Of a stretch of 5,444 bases of DNA, positions 1 to 5,444 are shown in pieces. Below the pieces are notes generated by a model that worked only from the letters and a program-made list of their open reading frames with translations, did not search any database and was not told where the DNA came from. The DNA lies in assembly GCA_021781255.1 (NCBI GenBank), contig JAJXXG010000734.1, forward strand, positions 1 to 5,444. The letters are read 5' to 3'. Positions within the stretch are counted from its first letter, which is position 1; each line of letters starts with the position of its first letter. A program made the position numbers and the translations under genes. The DNA is from Acidobacteriota bacterium. GTDB lineage: Bacteria > Acidobacteriota > Terriglobia > Terriglobales > Acidobacteriaceae.

Positions 1-772
1 CATTTTTTCTGCGACGCTTTGATACGTTGAAGATGTCGCGCAGATCCGTATCGAGCGGAAGATCGCCGGGAGAGAGTTGCTGGTCGAGCGCGTTCTGATA
101 GAACTCGCCGACGGTGACGGCCATTTCTTCGACAGTGATGTCGGTATCGCCATGCGCAACTACGGGGTCAATGCTGCCCAGCTTGCGGCCAATGCGATCC
201 ATGTAAAGCAGTTTGCGCATTGCGCCCCATCCCTTGTAGCGCTTGCGCCAGTTGGAACGCGGCGTGAGCCATACGGCAAAGGTCTCAGCGAAATCTTCGT
301 CGGGATGTTTCTGCGCGTACCAGCCCTCCATGTGCCGCACGAACTGGCGAGAGAAGGGAACCGGCTTGTAATTGTCGCGATACGGGCGGCGGAAAGGCCC
401 GAAGAGGTTGCGCCATTCCTCTGTTTTGTAAAGCGCATAGGCGTAATTGAAGGCGTGGCCGGCCTCGTGGCGCATGTACATCATGATCTGCCGCGCGTCT
501 TCAATGTCGTTCATGGCTGATTCGAGGCGCTGAAGTTGCGGATCGGCGAGATAGAAGGGAATCCCGATTACGGGCTCCATGTTGGGGCAGCCCCACTCAT
601 CGGTCAGGTAGCACCTTGGGCGAAAGCGATGAAGGCCTTTCGCGTCCAGCTCCTTGTAGAGCTGATGGACAAAGCGTTCGAGCGGAGAGCCTTCCAGCTT
701 CAAGCCAAGTTGCTGAATCGGCTTGGAAAGGATCTCCTGCACCTCAGCCGGAGCTTTTTCAAAGTTGGCCAC
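1..772 (-). CDS. putative zinc-binding metallopeptidase, C-terminus beyond the left edge
   Basis: Reverse-strand translation from GTG at 772 stays open for 257 codons to the window edge, so the 3' end is missing. HEAGH at residues 102-106, in the context YMRHEAGHAFNYAY, is a classic HExxH zinc site: the two His bind metal and the Glu is catalytic. A second conserved block, DEDFAETFAVWLTPRS, starts at residue 158; its Glu163 is a candidate third ligand. Further recognisable blocks are YLTDEWGCPN, IGIPFYLADP and HMEGWYAQKHP. I recall this arrangement from a widespread family of uncharacterised bacterial putative zinc-binding metallopeptidases with no known substrate. No signal peptide is visible, so it is probably cytoplasmic. 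GTG772 is the only ATG/GTG/TTG codon in frame between the glnK stop and the conserved region, but it lacks a Shine-Dalgarno sequence; GTG742 is an alternative. It lies 152 nt after glnK on the same strand. Family call is good; substrate and start are uncertain. Confidence 0.85.
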   Translation of the reverse strand, partial: MANFEKAPAEVQEILSKPIQQLGLKLEGSPLERFVHQLYKELDAKGLHRFRPRCYLTDEWGCPNMEPVIGIPFYLADPQLQRLESAMNDIEDARQIMMYMRHEAGHAFNYAYALYKTEEWRNLFGPFRRPYRDNYKPVPFSRQFVRHMEGWYAQKHPDEDFAETFAVWLTPRSNWRKRYKGWGAMRKLLYMDRIGRKLGSIDPVVAHGDTDITVEEMAVTVGEFYQNALDQQLSPGDLPLDTDLRDIFNVSKRRRKN

Positions 773-864
773 AGGGGAACAAGGGTAGCACAGGGATGGC
801 AGGGGCCAAGGCGTGGCGTGGAGAGGCGGAAAGGGATTGTGCCGGGAGGCGGCGGAGCTGGATT

Positions 865-890
865 CCCCGGTCTCAAAATCGGGACCGGGG
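865..890 (-). terminator. GC-rich hairpin 3' of glnK, possible terminator without T-tract
   Basis: CCCCGGTC (865-872) and GACCGGGG (883-890) form a perfect 8-bp inverted repeat around a 10-nt loop. On the minus strand it begins about 34 nt after the glnK stop codon and lies about 90 nt before the metallopeptidase start. This position suits a transcription stop or an mRNA 3'-end stabiliser for the amt-glnK message. No run of T follows it on the minus strand, so it is not a canonical intrinsic terminator. The structure is seen directly; the role is inferred. Confidence 0.35.
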
Positions 891-924
891 ACGCCCGCGC
901 AATGGTTTTGGTTGTGAGCTGAAT

Positions 925-1263
925 TTAGAGGGCGGCTTCGCCGCGCTCGTCGTTGCGGATGCGGATGGCTTCGTCAATGTGGCTGACGAAGATTTTGCCG
1001 TCGCCGATGCGCCCGGTACGGGCCGCGCTCTGGATGGCCTGGATGGCCGTTTCCTTGCGGGATTCCGTGACGACGAGCTCGATCTTGACCTTGGGCAGAA
1101 GGTCGACCGTGTATTCGCGGCCACGGTAGAACTCGGTGTGTCCCTTCTGGCGGCCGTGGCCACGCGCCTCTAGGATTGTCATGCCCTCGATGCCCGCTTC
1201 AAGCAGTGCATCCTTGACGGCGTCGAGTTTGGAAGGCTGCAGAACCGCCTCGATTTTTACCAT
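925..1263 (-). CDS. glnK: nitrogen regulatory protein P-II (GlnK/GlnB family)
   Basis: PII is a trimeric cytoplasmic signal integrator that binds ATP or ADP and 2-oxoglutarate and controls nitrogen targets through its T-loop. Starting at the ATG at 1263 the protein has 112 residues, the same length as E. coli GlnB and GlnK. Visible family features are the start MVKIEAVLQP, GRQKGHTEFYRG leading into the T-loop, Tyr51 (the uridylylation/adenylylation position), Gln39 and Lys58 of the ligand site, and TGRIGDGKIFV (residues 83-93) of the nucleotide site. The C-terminus RIRNDERGEAAL resembles GlnK (RIRTGEADEAAL). An in-frame ATG at 1272 would add three residues, but GAGGA touches it directly, whereas that motif lies 9 nt from the ATG at 1263. 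The gene sits 80 nt downstream of amt on the same strand, so co-transcription is likely and blocking of the Amt channel is its expected job. GlnK rather than GlnB is chosen from this linkage. Confidence 0.96.
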   Translation of the reverse strand: MVKIEAVLQPSKLDAVKDALLEAGIEGMTILEARGHGRQKGHTEFYRGREYTVDLLPKVKIELVVTESRKETAIQAIQSAARTGRIGDGKIFVSHIDEAIRIRNDERGEAAL

Positions 1264-1272
1264 GTTCGTCAT

Positions 1273-1277
1273 TCCTC
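1273..1277 (-). promoter_or_regulatory. ribosome binding site deciding the glnK start
   Basis: The minus strand reads GAGGA directly against the ATG at 1272 (0 nt spacing) and 9 nt before the ATG at 1263. Ribosomes need several nucleotides of spacing, so the second ATG is preferred. The resulting protein also has the exact family length. Confidence 0.6.
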
Positions 1278-1343
1278 GCTTGCCAGCGTAACAGGATGGA
1301 CGGCGTTTGTGGCACCGCCCACCGTGAAGATTTGGATTCCTGC

Positions 1344-2735
1344 CTAGGAAATCAGGTCGTAGCCCTCTTCGCCATGCTGCGAGAGGTCAAGTCCGGTGGC
1401 TTCATCCTCAGCAGAGACGCGGAGACCGATGATTTTGTCAACCAGGAAGAGCAGGATGAGAGTTCCGACAATTGAGATGCCCCAGGCGATGGCGATGCCG
1501 GCAATCTGGTGCAGCACCTGCGCCCAGTGGCCGTCGACTGCGCCGGTGGGGATGCCCTTGCCGAAGATGGGGTTGATGGCCTCCGTGGCGAAAAGACCGG
1601 TGAGCACCGCGCCCAGCGTGCCGCCCGCTCCGTGCACGCCGAAGGCGTCGAGCGAATCGTCATAGCCGAACCATGCCTTGACCTTGAAGACCATGAAGGA
1701 GCAGAAGCCGCCGGCCATCAGGCCGATGAGCAGCGCCGGGAAGGGCTTGACGAAACCGGAGGCCGGGGTGATGGCCACCAGTCCTGCAACCGCGCCAGAG
1801 ATCGCGCCAAGGGCGGTGGGTCTACCTTCGTCGATCCATTCAACGAGTGTCCAGCCGAGCGCGGCCGTGGCCGCGGCAAAGTGAGTGTTGATGAATGCGC
1901 TGGTGGCCAGGGGGCCAGAGCCAAGCGCCGAGCCCGCATTGAAGCCGAACCAGCCCACCCACAGCAGGCAAGCGCCAATGAAGCTGAGCACCAGCGAGTG
2001 GGGAGGCATCTTTGTGTGGGGATAACCCATGCGCTTGCCAAGATAGATGGCCGTGACCAGTGCCGAGACGCCGCTGGTGACGTGGACGACCGTGCCGCCG
2101 GCGAAGTCAAGCGAGGGCAGCGCGCCGCCGGAGGCGTTGAGCAGACCGCCGATGCCCCACACCATGTGGGCCATGGGGCTGTAAACAATCAGCGACCAGA
2201 GGGAAAGGAAGACGGCCATGGCGCTGAATTTCATACGCTCAGCAAATGCGCCGGTGATGAGCGCCGGAGTGATGATGGCGAACATGAGCTGGTAGACCAT
2301 GTAGGTCTGCTCAGGGATGGTGGGCGCGTAGTCAGGATTGGGAGCCAGGCCCACGCCGTGCAGAAAGACGTGCTCAAAACCGCCGATGAACCAGTTGCCG
2401 TGGCCGAAGGCCAGCGAGTAACCGACGACGGCCCAGAGGATGGTGATGAGGCCCATCATGGCGAAGCTCTGCATCATGGTGCCCAGAATGTTCTTGCGGC
2501 GGACGAGGCCGCCGTAAAAGAGCGCAAGCCCCGGACCTGTCATCAGCAGGACGAGCGCTGCAGAGACCAGCATCCAGGCGTTGTCGGCGTTCAGGCGGGC
2601 CTGGTCAACGGCCTGCTGCAACGCGGCGATTTGGGCCTGCGTGGCCGGAGCGGAGGCGGCGGATTGGCCAAGAGCTAGAAGGGGCGAGGCGAAGAGCGCA
2701 GGCAGGGCAAGATACTTCATCCAACGGAGATACAT
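1344..2735 (-). CDS. amt: ammonium transporter (Amt/MEP/Rh family)
   Basis: Inner-membrane trimeric channel that takes up ammonium; 463 residues. Residues 1-29 look like a cleavable signal peptide ([20 protein letters not shown], then ALGQSAASA), as in Gram-negative AmtB. A short Ala/Gln-rich segment follows (30-50), then about eleven hydrophobic helices from residue 52. Family blocks include [25 protein letters not shown] beginning at 52 (split here as [14 protein letters not shown] and [11 protein letters not shown]), [12 protein letters not shown] (160-171), [13 protein letters not shown] (210-222) and [12 protein letters not shown] (259-270). The pore twin histidines are His190 (in AHMVWG) and His368 (in [10 protein letters not shown]). 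The cytoplasmic tail ends with [21 protein letters not shown], the region that contacts PII in this family. GGAG lies 12 nt before the chosen ATG; the alternative Met6 has no ribosome site. glnK follows after 80 nt, and nuoB is divergent. Expression under nitrogen limitation is expected from the family, but no NtrC or sigma-54 site was found. Confidence 0.97.
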   Translation of the reverse strand: MYLRWMKYLALPALFASPLLALGQSAASAPATQAQIAALQQAVDQARLNADNAWMLVSAALVLLMTGPGLALFYGGLVRRKNILGTMMQSFAMMGLITILWAVVGYSLAFGHGNWFIGGFEHVFLHGVGLAPNPDYAPTIPEQTYMVYQLMFAIITPALITGAFAERMKFSAMAVFLSLWSLIVYSPMAHMVWGIGGLLNASGGALPSLDFAGGTVVHVTSGVSALVTAIYLGKRMGYPHTKMPPHSLVLSFIGACLLWVGWFGFNAGSALGSGPLATSAFINTHFAAATAALGWTLVEWIDEGRPTALGAISGAVAGLVAITPASGFVKPFPALLIGLMAGGFCSFMVFKVKAWFGYDDSLDAFGVHGAGGTLGAVLTGLFATEAINPIFGKGIPTGAVDGHWAQVLHQIAGIAIAWGISIVGTLILLFLVDKIIGLRVSAEDEATGLDLSQHGEEGYDLIS

Positions 2736-2963
2736 TGCGTGTGTGTGCTCCAGTTAGGCGTCGCCCGGCCAGAGCCAGGGCGCGTACGCAGGTTTGGGCC
2801 ATTCCGGTATAGGCCATTCTGGGGGGTGGCTGCTAGGAATGGGCGTGACAGCGAGCAAATAGGTGCATTGCGTGAACCCCTAAGAATAGCGCATGCGGAG
2901 GGGATTTCAGCCTCCTCAAGAAGGGATTCGCACAGGAAGATTTGCGCAGGGCCTGGCAGGCGT
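2736..2963. other. divergent amt-nuoB intergenic region
   Basis: These 228 nt separate the divergent starts of amt and nuoB and must hold the promoters of both. Visible features are a short alternating GT run next to the amt start (2738-2747), the GGCCATTC repeat pair with an inverted relative (2797-2844), an 8-bp palindrome CGCATGCG (2890-2897) and a small GGAGG/CCTCC inverted repeat (2897-2915). TATACC on the minus strand (2806-2811), between the repeat copies, could be an amt -10 box, but no -35 match lies 17-18 nt upstream. The nuoB frame stays open upstream to 2739, but those codons show no conserved protein sequence. Confidence 0.6.
2797..2844. repeat. GGCCATTC repeat cluster, candidate operator
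   Basis: GGCCATTCCGG (2797-2807) and GGCCATTCTGG (2812-2822) are direct repeats differing at one base, with starts 15 bp apart. GGAATGGGC (2836-2844) is an inverted relative matching the first copy at 8 of 9 positions. CCATTC (2814-2819) and GAATGG (2837-2842) are perfectly complementary. The cluster lies 62-109 bp upstream of the amt start codon and 120-167 bp upstream of the nuoB start, and spans a TATACC that could be an amt -10 element. Repeated sites in a divergent promoter region suggest regulator binding; the regulator is unknown and chance remains possible. Confidence 0.4.
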
Positions 2964-3551
2964 ATGATGAAGGGTATGGGAGCCACGCTGGAACGCGACC
3001 GTTATCTGTTCGGAGCTCTGGAGAGCAGCGCGAAAAATCGCGGCAAACTCCAGGAAGTGAACTACGGATTTGAGCAGCCTGAGGGGGTGTTTTTCACCTC
3101 CCTGGATTTCGCGGTGAACTGGATCCGCAAAAGCTCGGTGTGGCCGGTCACATTTGGGCTGGCCTGCTGCGCCATTGAGATGATGTCGATGGGGGCTTCG
3201 CGCTTTGATATTGCGCGCTTTGGTGCTGAGGTCTTCCGGCCTTCGCCGCGCCAGTCTGACCTGATGGTGATTGCGGGCCGTGTTTCGCAGAAGATGGCAC
3301 CTGTCATCCGGCGGCTTTATGACCAGATGCCGGAGCCAAAATGGGTGATTTCAATGGGTGCCTGCGCGACCTCAGGGGGCGTTTTCAACAATTACGCCAT
3401 CGTTCAGGGAGTGAACCAGGTGATTCCCGTGGATGTTTATGTTCCCGGCTGCCCACCCCGCCCCGAGCAACTTATCTACGCAATTACGCTTCTACAAGAA
3501 AAGATTCAGCGTGAGCCGCGGAGTTTGAGGAAGACACTGAATCTCGTGTAG
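2964..3551 (+). CDS. nuoB: NADH-quinone oxidoreductase subunit B (NuoB)
   Basis: NuoB is the peripheral-arm subunit of respiratory complex I that carries the terminal 4Fe-4S cluster N2, which hands electrons to quinone at the inner membrane's cytoplasmic face. From the ATG at 2964 it has 195 residues. Cluster ligands are present: tandem Cys68-Cys69 ([10 protein letters not shown]), Cys134 ([10 protein letters not shown]) and Cys163 (VPGCPPRPE). [36 protein letters not shown] and [16 protein letters not shown] are near-invariant blocks. ATGs at 2964, 2967 and 2976 are all in frame; CAGG at 2957-2960 lies 3 nt before the first and 6 nt before the second, so the start may shift by one residue. 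The frame is open 75 codons further upstream, but that part looks unlike NuoB. No nuoA precedes it and no nuoC follows, so it stands alone between amt (divergent) and an outer-membrane protein gene; partner subunits must be encoded elsewhere. Confidence 0.96.
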   Translation: MMKGMGATLERDRYLFGALESSAKNRGKLQEVNYGFEQPEGVFFTSLDFAVNWIRKSSVWPVTFGLACCAIEMMSMGASRFDIARFGAEVFRPSPRQSDLMVIAGRVSQKMAPVIRRLYDQMPEPKWVISMGACATSGGVFNNYAIVQGVNQVIPVDVYVPGCPPRPEQLIYAITLLQEKIQREPRSLRKTLNLV

Positions 3552-3555
3552 TCAG

Positions 3556-3575
3556 GGGATTTCATCGGCAATCCC
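3556..3575 (+). other. hairpin just after nuoB stop
   Basis: GGGATT (3556-3561) and AATCCC (3570-3575) form a perfect 6-bp stem with an 8-nt loop, starting 5 nt after the nuoB TAG. No T-tract follows, so it would be an mRNA 3'-end structure rather than an intrinsic terminator. A stem this short can also arise by chance. Confidence 0.3.
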
Positions 3576-3627
3576 AGATAGTGGTATCTCGGTAACTCGG
3601 TAACAACTCAGTGTGTTCGGCGTTGGT

Positions 3628-3657
3628 GGTATGCGAAGACATACCCCCCTCAGTTTT
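3628..3657 (+). terminator. weak candidate terminator of nuoB
   Basis: GGTATG (3628-3633) and CATACC (3640-3645) form a 6-bp stem with a CGAAGA loop. A short TTTT run (3654-3657) follows 8 nt later. The stem is weak and the T-run short and distant, so termination is only possible. The same symmetry could equally be a protein-binding palindrome for the downstream gene. Confidence 0.3.
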
Positions 3658-3830
3658 CTGCGTAAGCAGTAATTCTGTATGTGTTACGTTAGATGGTGCT
3701 TAATTGCGTCCCTGCGTAATGAATCTCCACGCTATTGAGTAGATATTTCAAAATGCGGAAAGCGGCGGAGTGTTAAGAGGGCCGTTAACCCTTGGGTCTA
3801 GCGGTTTTGATGTGAACGGTTTTTGATTGC

Positions 3831-3835
3831 GGAGG
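3831..3835 (+). promoter_or_regulatory. strong ribosome binding site deciding the OmpA-family start
   Basis: GGAGG touches an in-frame ATG at 3836 with no spacer and lies 6 nt before a second in-frame ATG at 3842. The 6-nt spacing is near optimal, so 3842 is the preferred start; the protein differs by only two residues. This is the strongest Shine-Dalgarno sequence in the window and suits an abundant envelope protein. Confidence 0.75.
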
Positions 3836-3841
3836 ATGAAG

Positions 3842-5444
3842 ATGAATGCGCAAACGGTGAAGACGTTGGGCCGGGTGCTTGCATTGGCATGCACATTGAG
3901 TGTGCCTTCGGCAATGATGGCACAGAGCACGACGAAGGCTGCCGCAAATGACTCACCCTCAAGGTGGGACATTTTCGCGGGTTATAGCTACTTGGCGCCA
4001 AAGGACACAGTGCAGACACTGCTGCCCAACGGAACGACCATGGGATTTCCTTACAAGAGCTTCAACAAGGGAGCCATCGAGAGTGTCGCCTACTACTTAA
4101 ACAAGAACTTCGGTGTGGAAGCGATTGGCGATGAGCACATGATGTCCTCGCAGGACATGAGCGGTGCTTCAATTGGTCCCATTTACCGTTTCCCGAGCGA
4201 AGACATCACGCCGTTCATTCACGGTTTGGTGGGCGTGGAACGCATCGGCGGCCCCTACAATCAGCCTGACAAATGGGGCATGGTGGTCACGGCAGGCGGC
4301 GGTCTGGATTATCAGACTCCCTGGTTCAATCGGCATCTGTCGATTCGCGTTTTCGAGGCCGATTTCCAGTACATGCATGACAACTGGGGTCCGGGCGTCT
4401 ATGGCGGCCGCGCGAACGTGAAGGCTGCTCGGTTGAGCACCGGCGTTGTCTTCCACATCGGCAACATTGCGCCTCCTCCGGCGGTTACGATGGCTTGCAC
4501 CGCCAGCCCCGAGTCCGTCTATGCGGGCGATCCGGTTTCCGTGGAAGGCACGGCGGGCAACCTGAATCCCAAGGAGCACGCGATTTATTCCTGGAGCGGC
4601 GAAGGCGTGACCGGTAAGGACTCCAAGGCGACCGTGGACACGGCGAATCTGGCTCCCGGAACCTACACCGTGAAGTGCGGCGTGAAGCAAGGCAAGCCCG
4701 GCAAGGAAGGTTTGAAGCCGTGGCAATCGGCATCCGGTTCTACTTCGTTCACGGTGAAGCCATTTGAGCCGCCGACTCTCACCTGCTCGGCAGATCCGGC
4801 CGAAATCAAGCCGGACGGAACCAGTACGATTACGGCGATGGGCATGAGCCCGCAGAACCGTCCGCTGACTTACAGCTACTCGGCATCCGCAGGCAACATC
4901 GGCGGCTCGGGCACCTCAACGACCTACTCCTCAGTTGGCGCACCGTCCGGTCCTGTGGAGATTACCTGCAATGTGTCGGATGACAAAGGACACACAGCCA
5001 CGGCCAATACGACTGTGACAATCGAGGCACCGCCTCCGCCGCCTTCGCCTTCGCCGGAGCAGATACGGCTGGAGCATCGCCTTGCGCTGCACAGCATCTT
5101 CTTCCCGACGGCCCGGCCCAGCGAGCGGTATCCCAACGGTGGCCTGGTGGAAAGCCAGCAGGGAACGCTGACCACACTGGCGTCGGATTTCAAGAGCTAT
5201 CTCCACTACAAGCCGGATGCCCAGCTGATCCTGACCGGACATACGGATCCGCGCGGATCAGCAAAGTTTAACCAGGCACTTTCAGAGCGGCGTGTAAACC
5301 GCGTGAAGGCGTTCCTGGTGCAGCAGGGCATTCCCGCAAGCAGCATTCAAACGAGCGCTGTGGGTGAAGAGCATCAGCTGACGGCCGACGAGGTGAAGTC
5401 GCTGGTGGAGGAGAATACTGATCTCACCTCGACCGATCGGCAGC
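3842..5444 (+). CDS. OmpA-family outer-membrane protein with Ig-like modules, C-terminus beyond the right edge
   Basis: The 534 codons visible run off the window. A signal peptide occupies residues 1-27 (hydrophobic VLALACTLSVPSA, cleavage likely before Gln28). Residues 42-207, from WDIFAGYSYLAP to LSTGVVFHIG, alternate aromatic and polar strands like an eight-stranded OmpA-type barrel. Two Ig/PKD-like modules follow: 215-306 with Cys219 and Cys279, and 312-395 with Cys315 and Cys376; each pair probably forms a disulfide. A Pro/Ser linker (396-405) leads to an OmpA C-terminal domain from about 417 (HSIFFPTARPS). Its motif GHTDPRGSAKFNQALSERR contains Asp469 and Arg484, spaced like the diaminopimelate-binding Asp and Arg of OmpA. 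The inferred role is to anchor the outer membrane to peptidoglycan, perhaps with the Ig-like modules as spacer. After GEE (SAVGEEHQLTADEVKSLVEE) the sequence departs from the short standard domain, suggesting an insertion. Start chosen by GGAGG spacing. The barrel call is by pattern only. Confidence 0.88.
   Translation, partial: MNAQTVKTLGRVLALACTLSVPSAMMAQSTTKAAANDSPSRWDIFAGYSYLAPKDTVQTLLPNGTTMGFPYKSFNKGAIESVAYYLNKNFGVEAIGDEHMMSSQDMSGASIGPIYRFPSEDITPFIHGLVGVERIGGPYNQPDKWGMVVTAGGGLDYQTPWFNRHLSIRVFEADFQYMHDNWGPGVYGGRANVKAARLSTGVVFHIGNIAPPPAVTMACTASPESVYAGDPVSVEGTAGNLNPKEHAIYSWSGEGVTGKDSKATVDTANLAPGTYTVKCGVKQGKPGKEGLKPWQSASGSTSFTVKPFEPPTLTCSADPAEIKPDGTSTITAMGMSPQNRPLTYSYSASAGNIGGSGTSTTYSSVGAPSGPVEITCNVSDDKGHTATANTTVTIEAPPPPPSPSPEQIRLEHRLALHSIFFPTARPSERYPNGGLVESQQGTLTTLASDFKSYLHYKPDAQLILTGHTDPRGSAKFNQALSERRVNRVKAFLVQQGIPASSIQTSAVGEEHQLTADEVKSLVEENTDLTSTDRQ

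Larger units (their letters stand above)
3552..3841. other. nuoB-ompA intergenic region with small repeats
   Basis: These 290 nt are visibly AT-richer than the flanking genes and contain no coding frame I can support. Visible elements are two hairpins after nuoB (listed separately), a tandem 8-bp repeat CTCGGTAA (3588-3595, 3596-3603), two copies of GTGGTAT (3581-3587, 3626-3632), two copies of CTGCGTAA (3658-3665, 3712-3719) and an imperfect repeat CGGTTTTGAT / CGGTTTTTGAT (3802-3811, 3817-3827) just before the ribosome site of the next gene. The region should hold the promoter of the downstream envelope gene, but no clear -35/-10 pair was found. Confidence 0.55.

Noticed and set aside
77..922. 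Plus-strand open frames opposite the metallopeptidase
   Set aside because: They are antisense to a frame with HEAGH and other conserved blocks; their own translations show no recognisable domain.
616..1173. 185-codon plus-strand frame overlapping glnK
   Set aside because: Antisense to glnK and to the spacer; composition is a by-product of GC-rich codons on the other strand.
1509..2678. 389-codon plus-strand open frame antisense to amt
   Set aside because: It mirrors amt codons; the translation is charge-rich and repetitive with no domain, no ribosome site, and Amt on the other strand is unmistakable.
2736..2750. Short alternating GT run beside the amt start
   Set aside because: Only about five GT units; too short to argue for slippage-based phase variation.
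2736..2800. Possible sigma-54 promoter for amt (TGG followed at about N10 by GC)
   Set aside because: TGGCTC-N4-CCGGGC has the right GG/GC spacing but lacks the TTGC -12 core, and other GG/GC pairs have spacing 9 or 11; GC-rich sequence gives such hits by chance.
2739..2963. 75-residue N-terminal extension of NuoB from an upstream ATG
   Set aside because: NuoB homologues begin near the 2964-2976 ATGs; the extension is Arg/Gly-rich, runs across the divergent promoter region and begins 3 nt from the amt start.
3748..4019. Minus-strand short open frames across the start of the OmpA-family gene
   Set aside because: No ribosome site or domain, and they overlap the signal peptide coding sequence of the well-supported gene.
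4169..4726. 185-codon minus-strand frame within the OmpA-family gene
   Set aside because: Shadow of a well-supported coding frame that has a signal peptide and OmpA domain on the plus strand.

Overview
The window is moderately GC-rich bacterial DNA with four recognisable core genes, plus a putative metallopeptidase cut by the left edge. The Amt, GlnK and NuoB sequences, together with a large outer-membrane protein that combines a barrel, Ig-like modules and an OmpA C-terminal domain, indicate a Gram-negative aerobe or facultative aerobe. The combination looks most like Acidobacteriota (Terriglobia/Acidobacteriaceae). That placement is recalled resemblance, not a search.

Left half (about 1-2735), all on the minus strand. 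Transcription runs leftward from the ammonium channel gene amt (2735-1344), through the PII signalling gene glnK (1263-925), to a putative zinc-dependent metallopeptidase (772 to beyond position 1). Amt and GlnK form a standard nitrogen-sensing pair: Amt conducts ammonium, and PII plugs or releases the channel according to ATP/ADP, 2-oxoglutarate and T-loop modification at Tyr51. The gene order is amt then glnK, the reverse of the common glnK-amtB order. The metallopeptidase follows glnK after about 150 nt containing an 8-bp-stem hairpin, and may not belong to the same unit.

Middle (2736-2963). A divergent intergenic region separates amt from nuoB. It carries a repeated GGCCATTC motif, with an inverted relative nearby, that could be an operator. 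No convincing sigma-70 or sigma-54 promoter was found.

Right half, plus strand. A complete nuoB (2964-3551) encodes the complex I subunit that holds iron-sulfur cluster N2, but no nuoA or nuoC adjoins it. A 290-nt AT-richer gap with small repeats and hairpins follows. It ends in a strong GGAGG ribosome site for an OmpA-family envelope protein (3842 to beyond 5444): signal peptide, N-terminal beta-barrel, two cysteine-paired Ig-like modules, a proline-rich linker and a peptidoglycan-binding OmpA domain.

I see no tRNA, rRNA, mobile element, CRISPR array or phage gene. Nothing here forces the conclusion of an undescribed system. The points most worth a second look are the isolated nuoB, the repeat cluster between amt and nuoB, the modular OmpA protein, and the reversed amt-glnK order.
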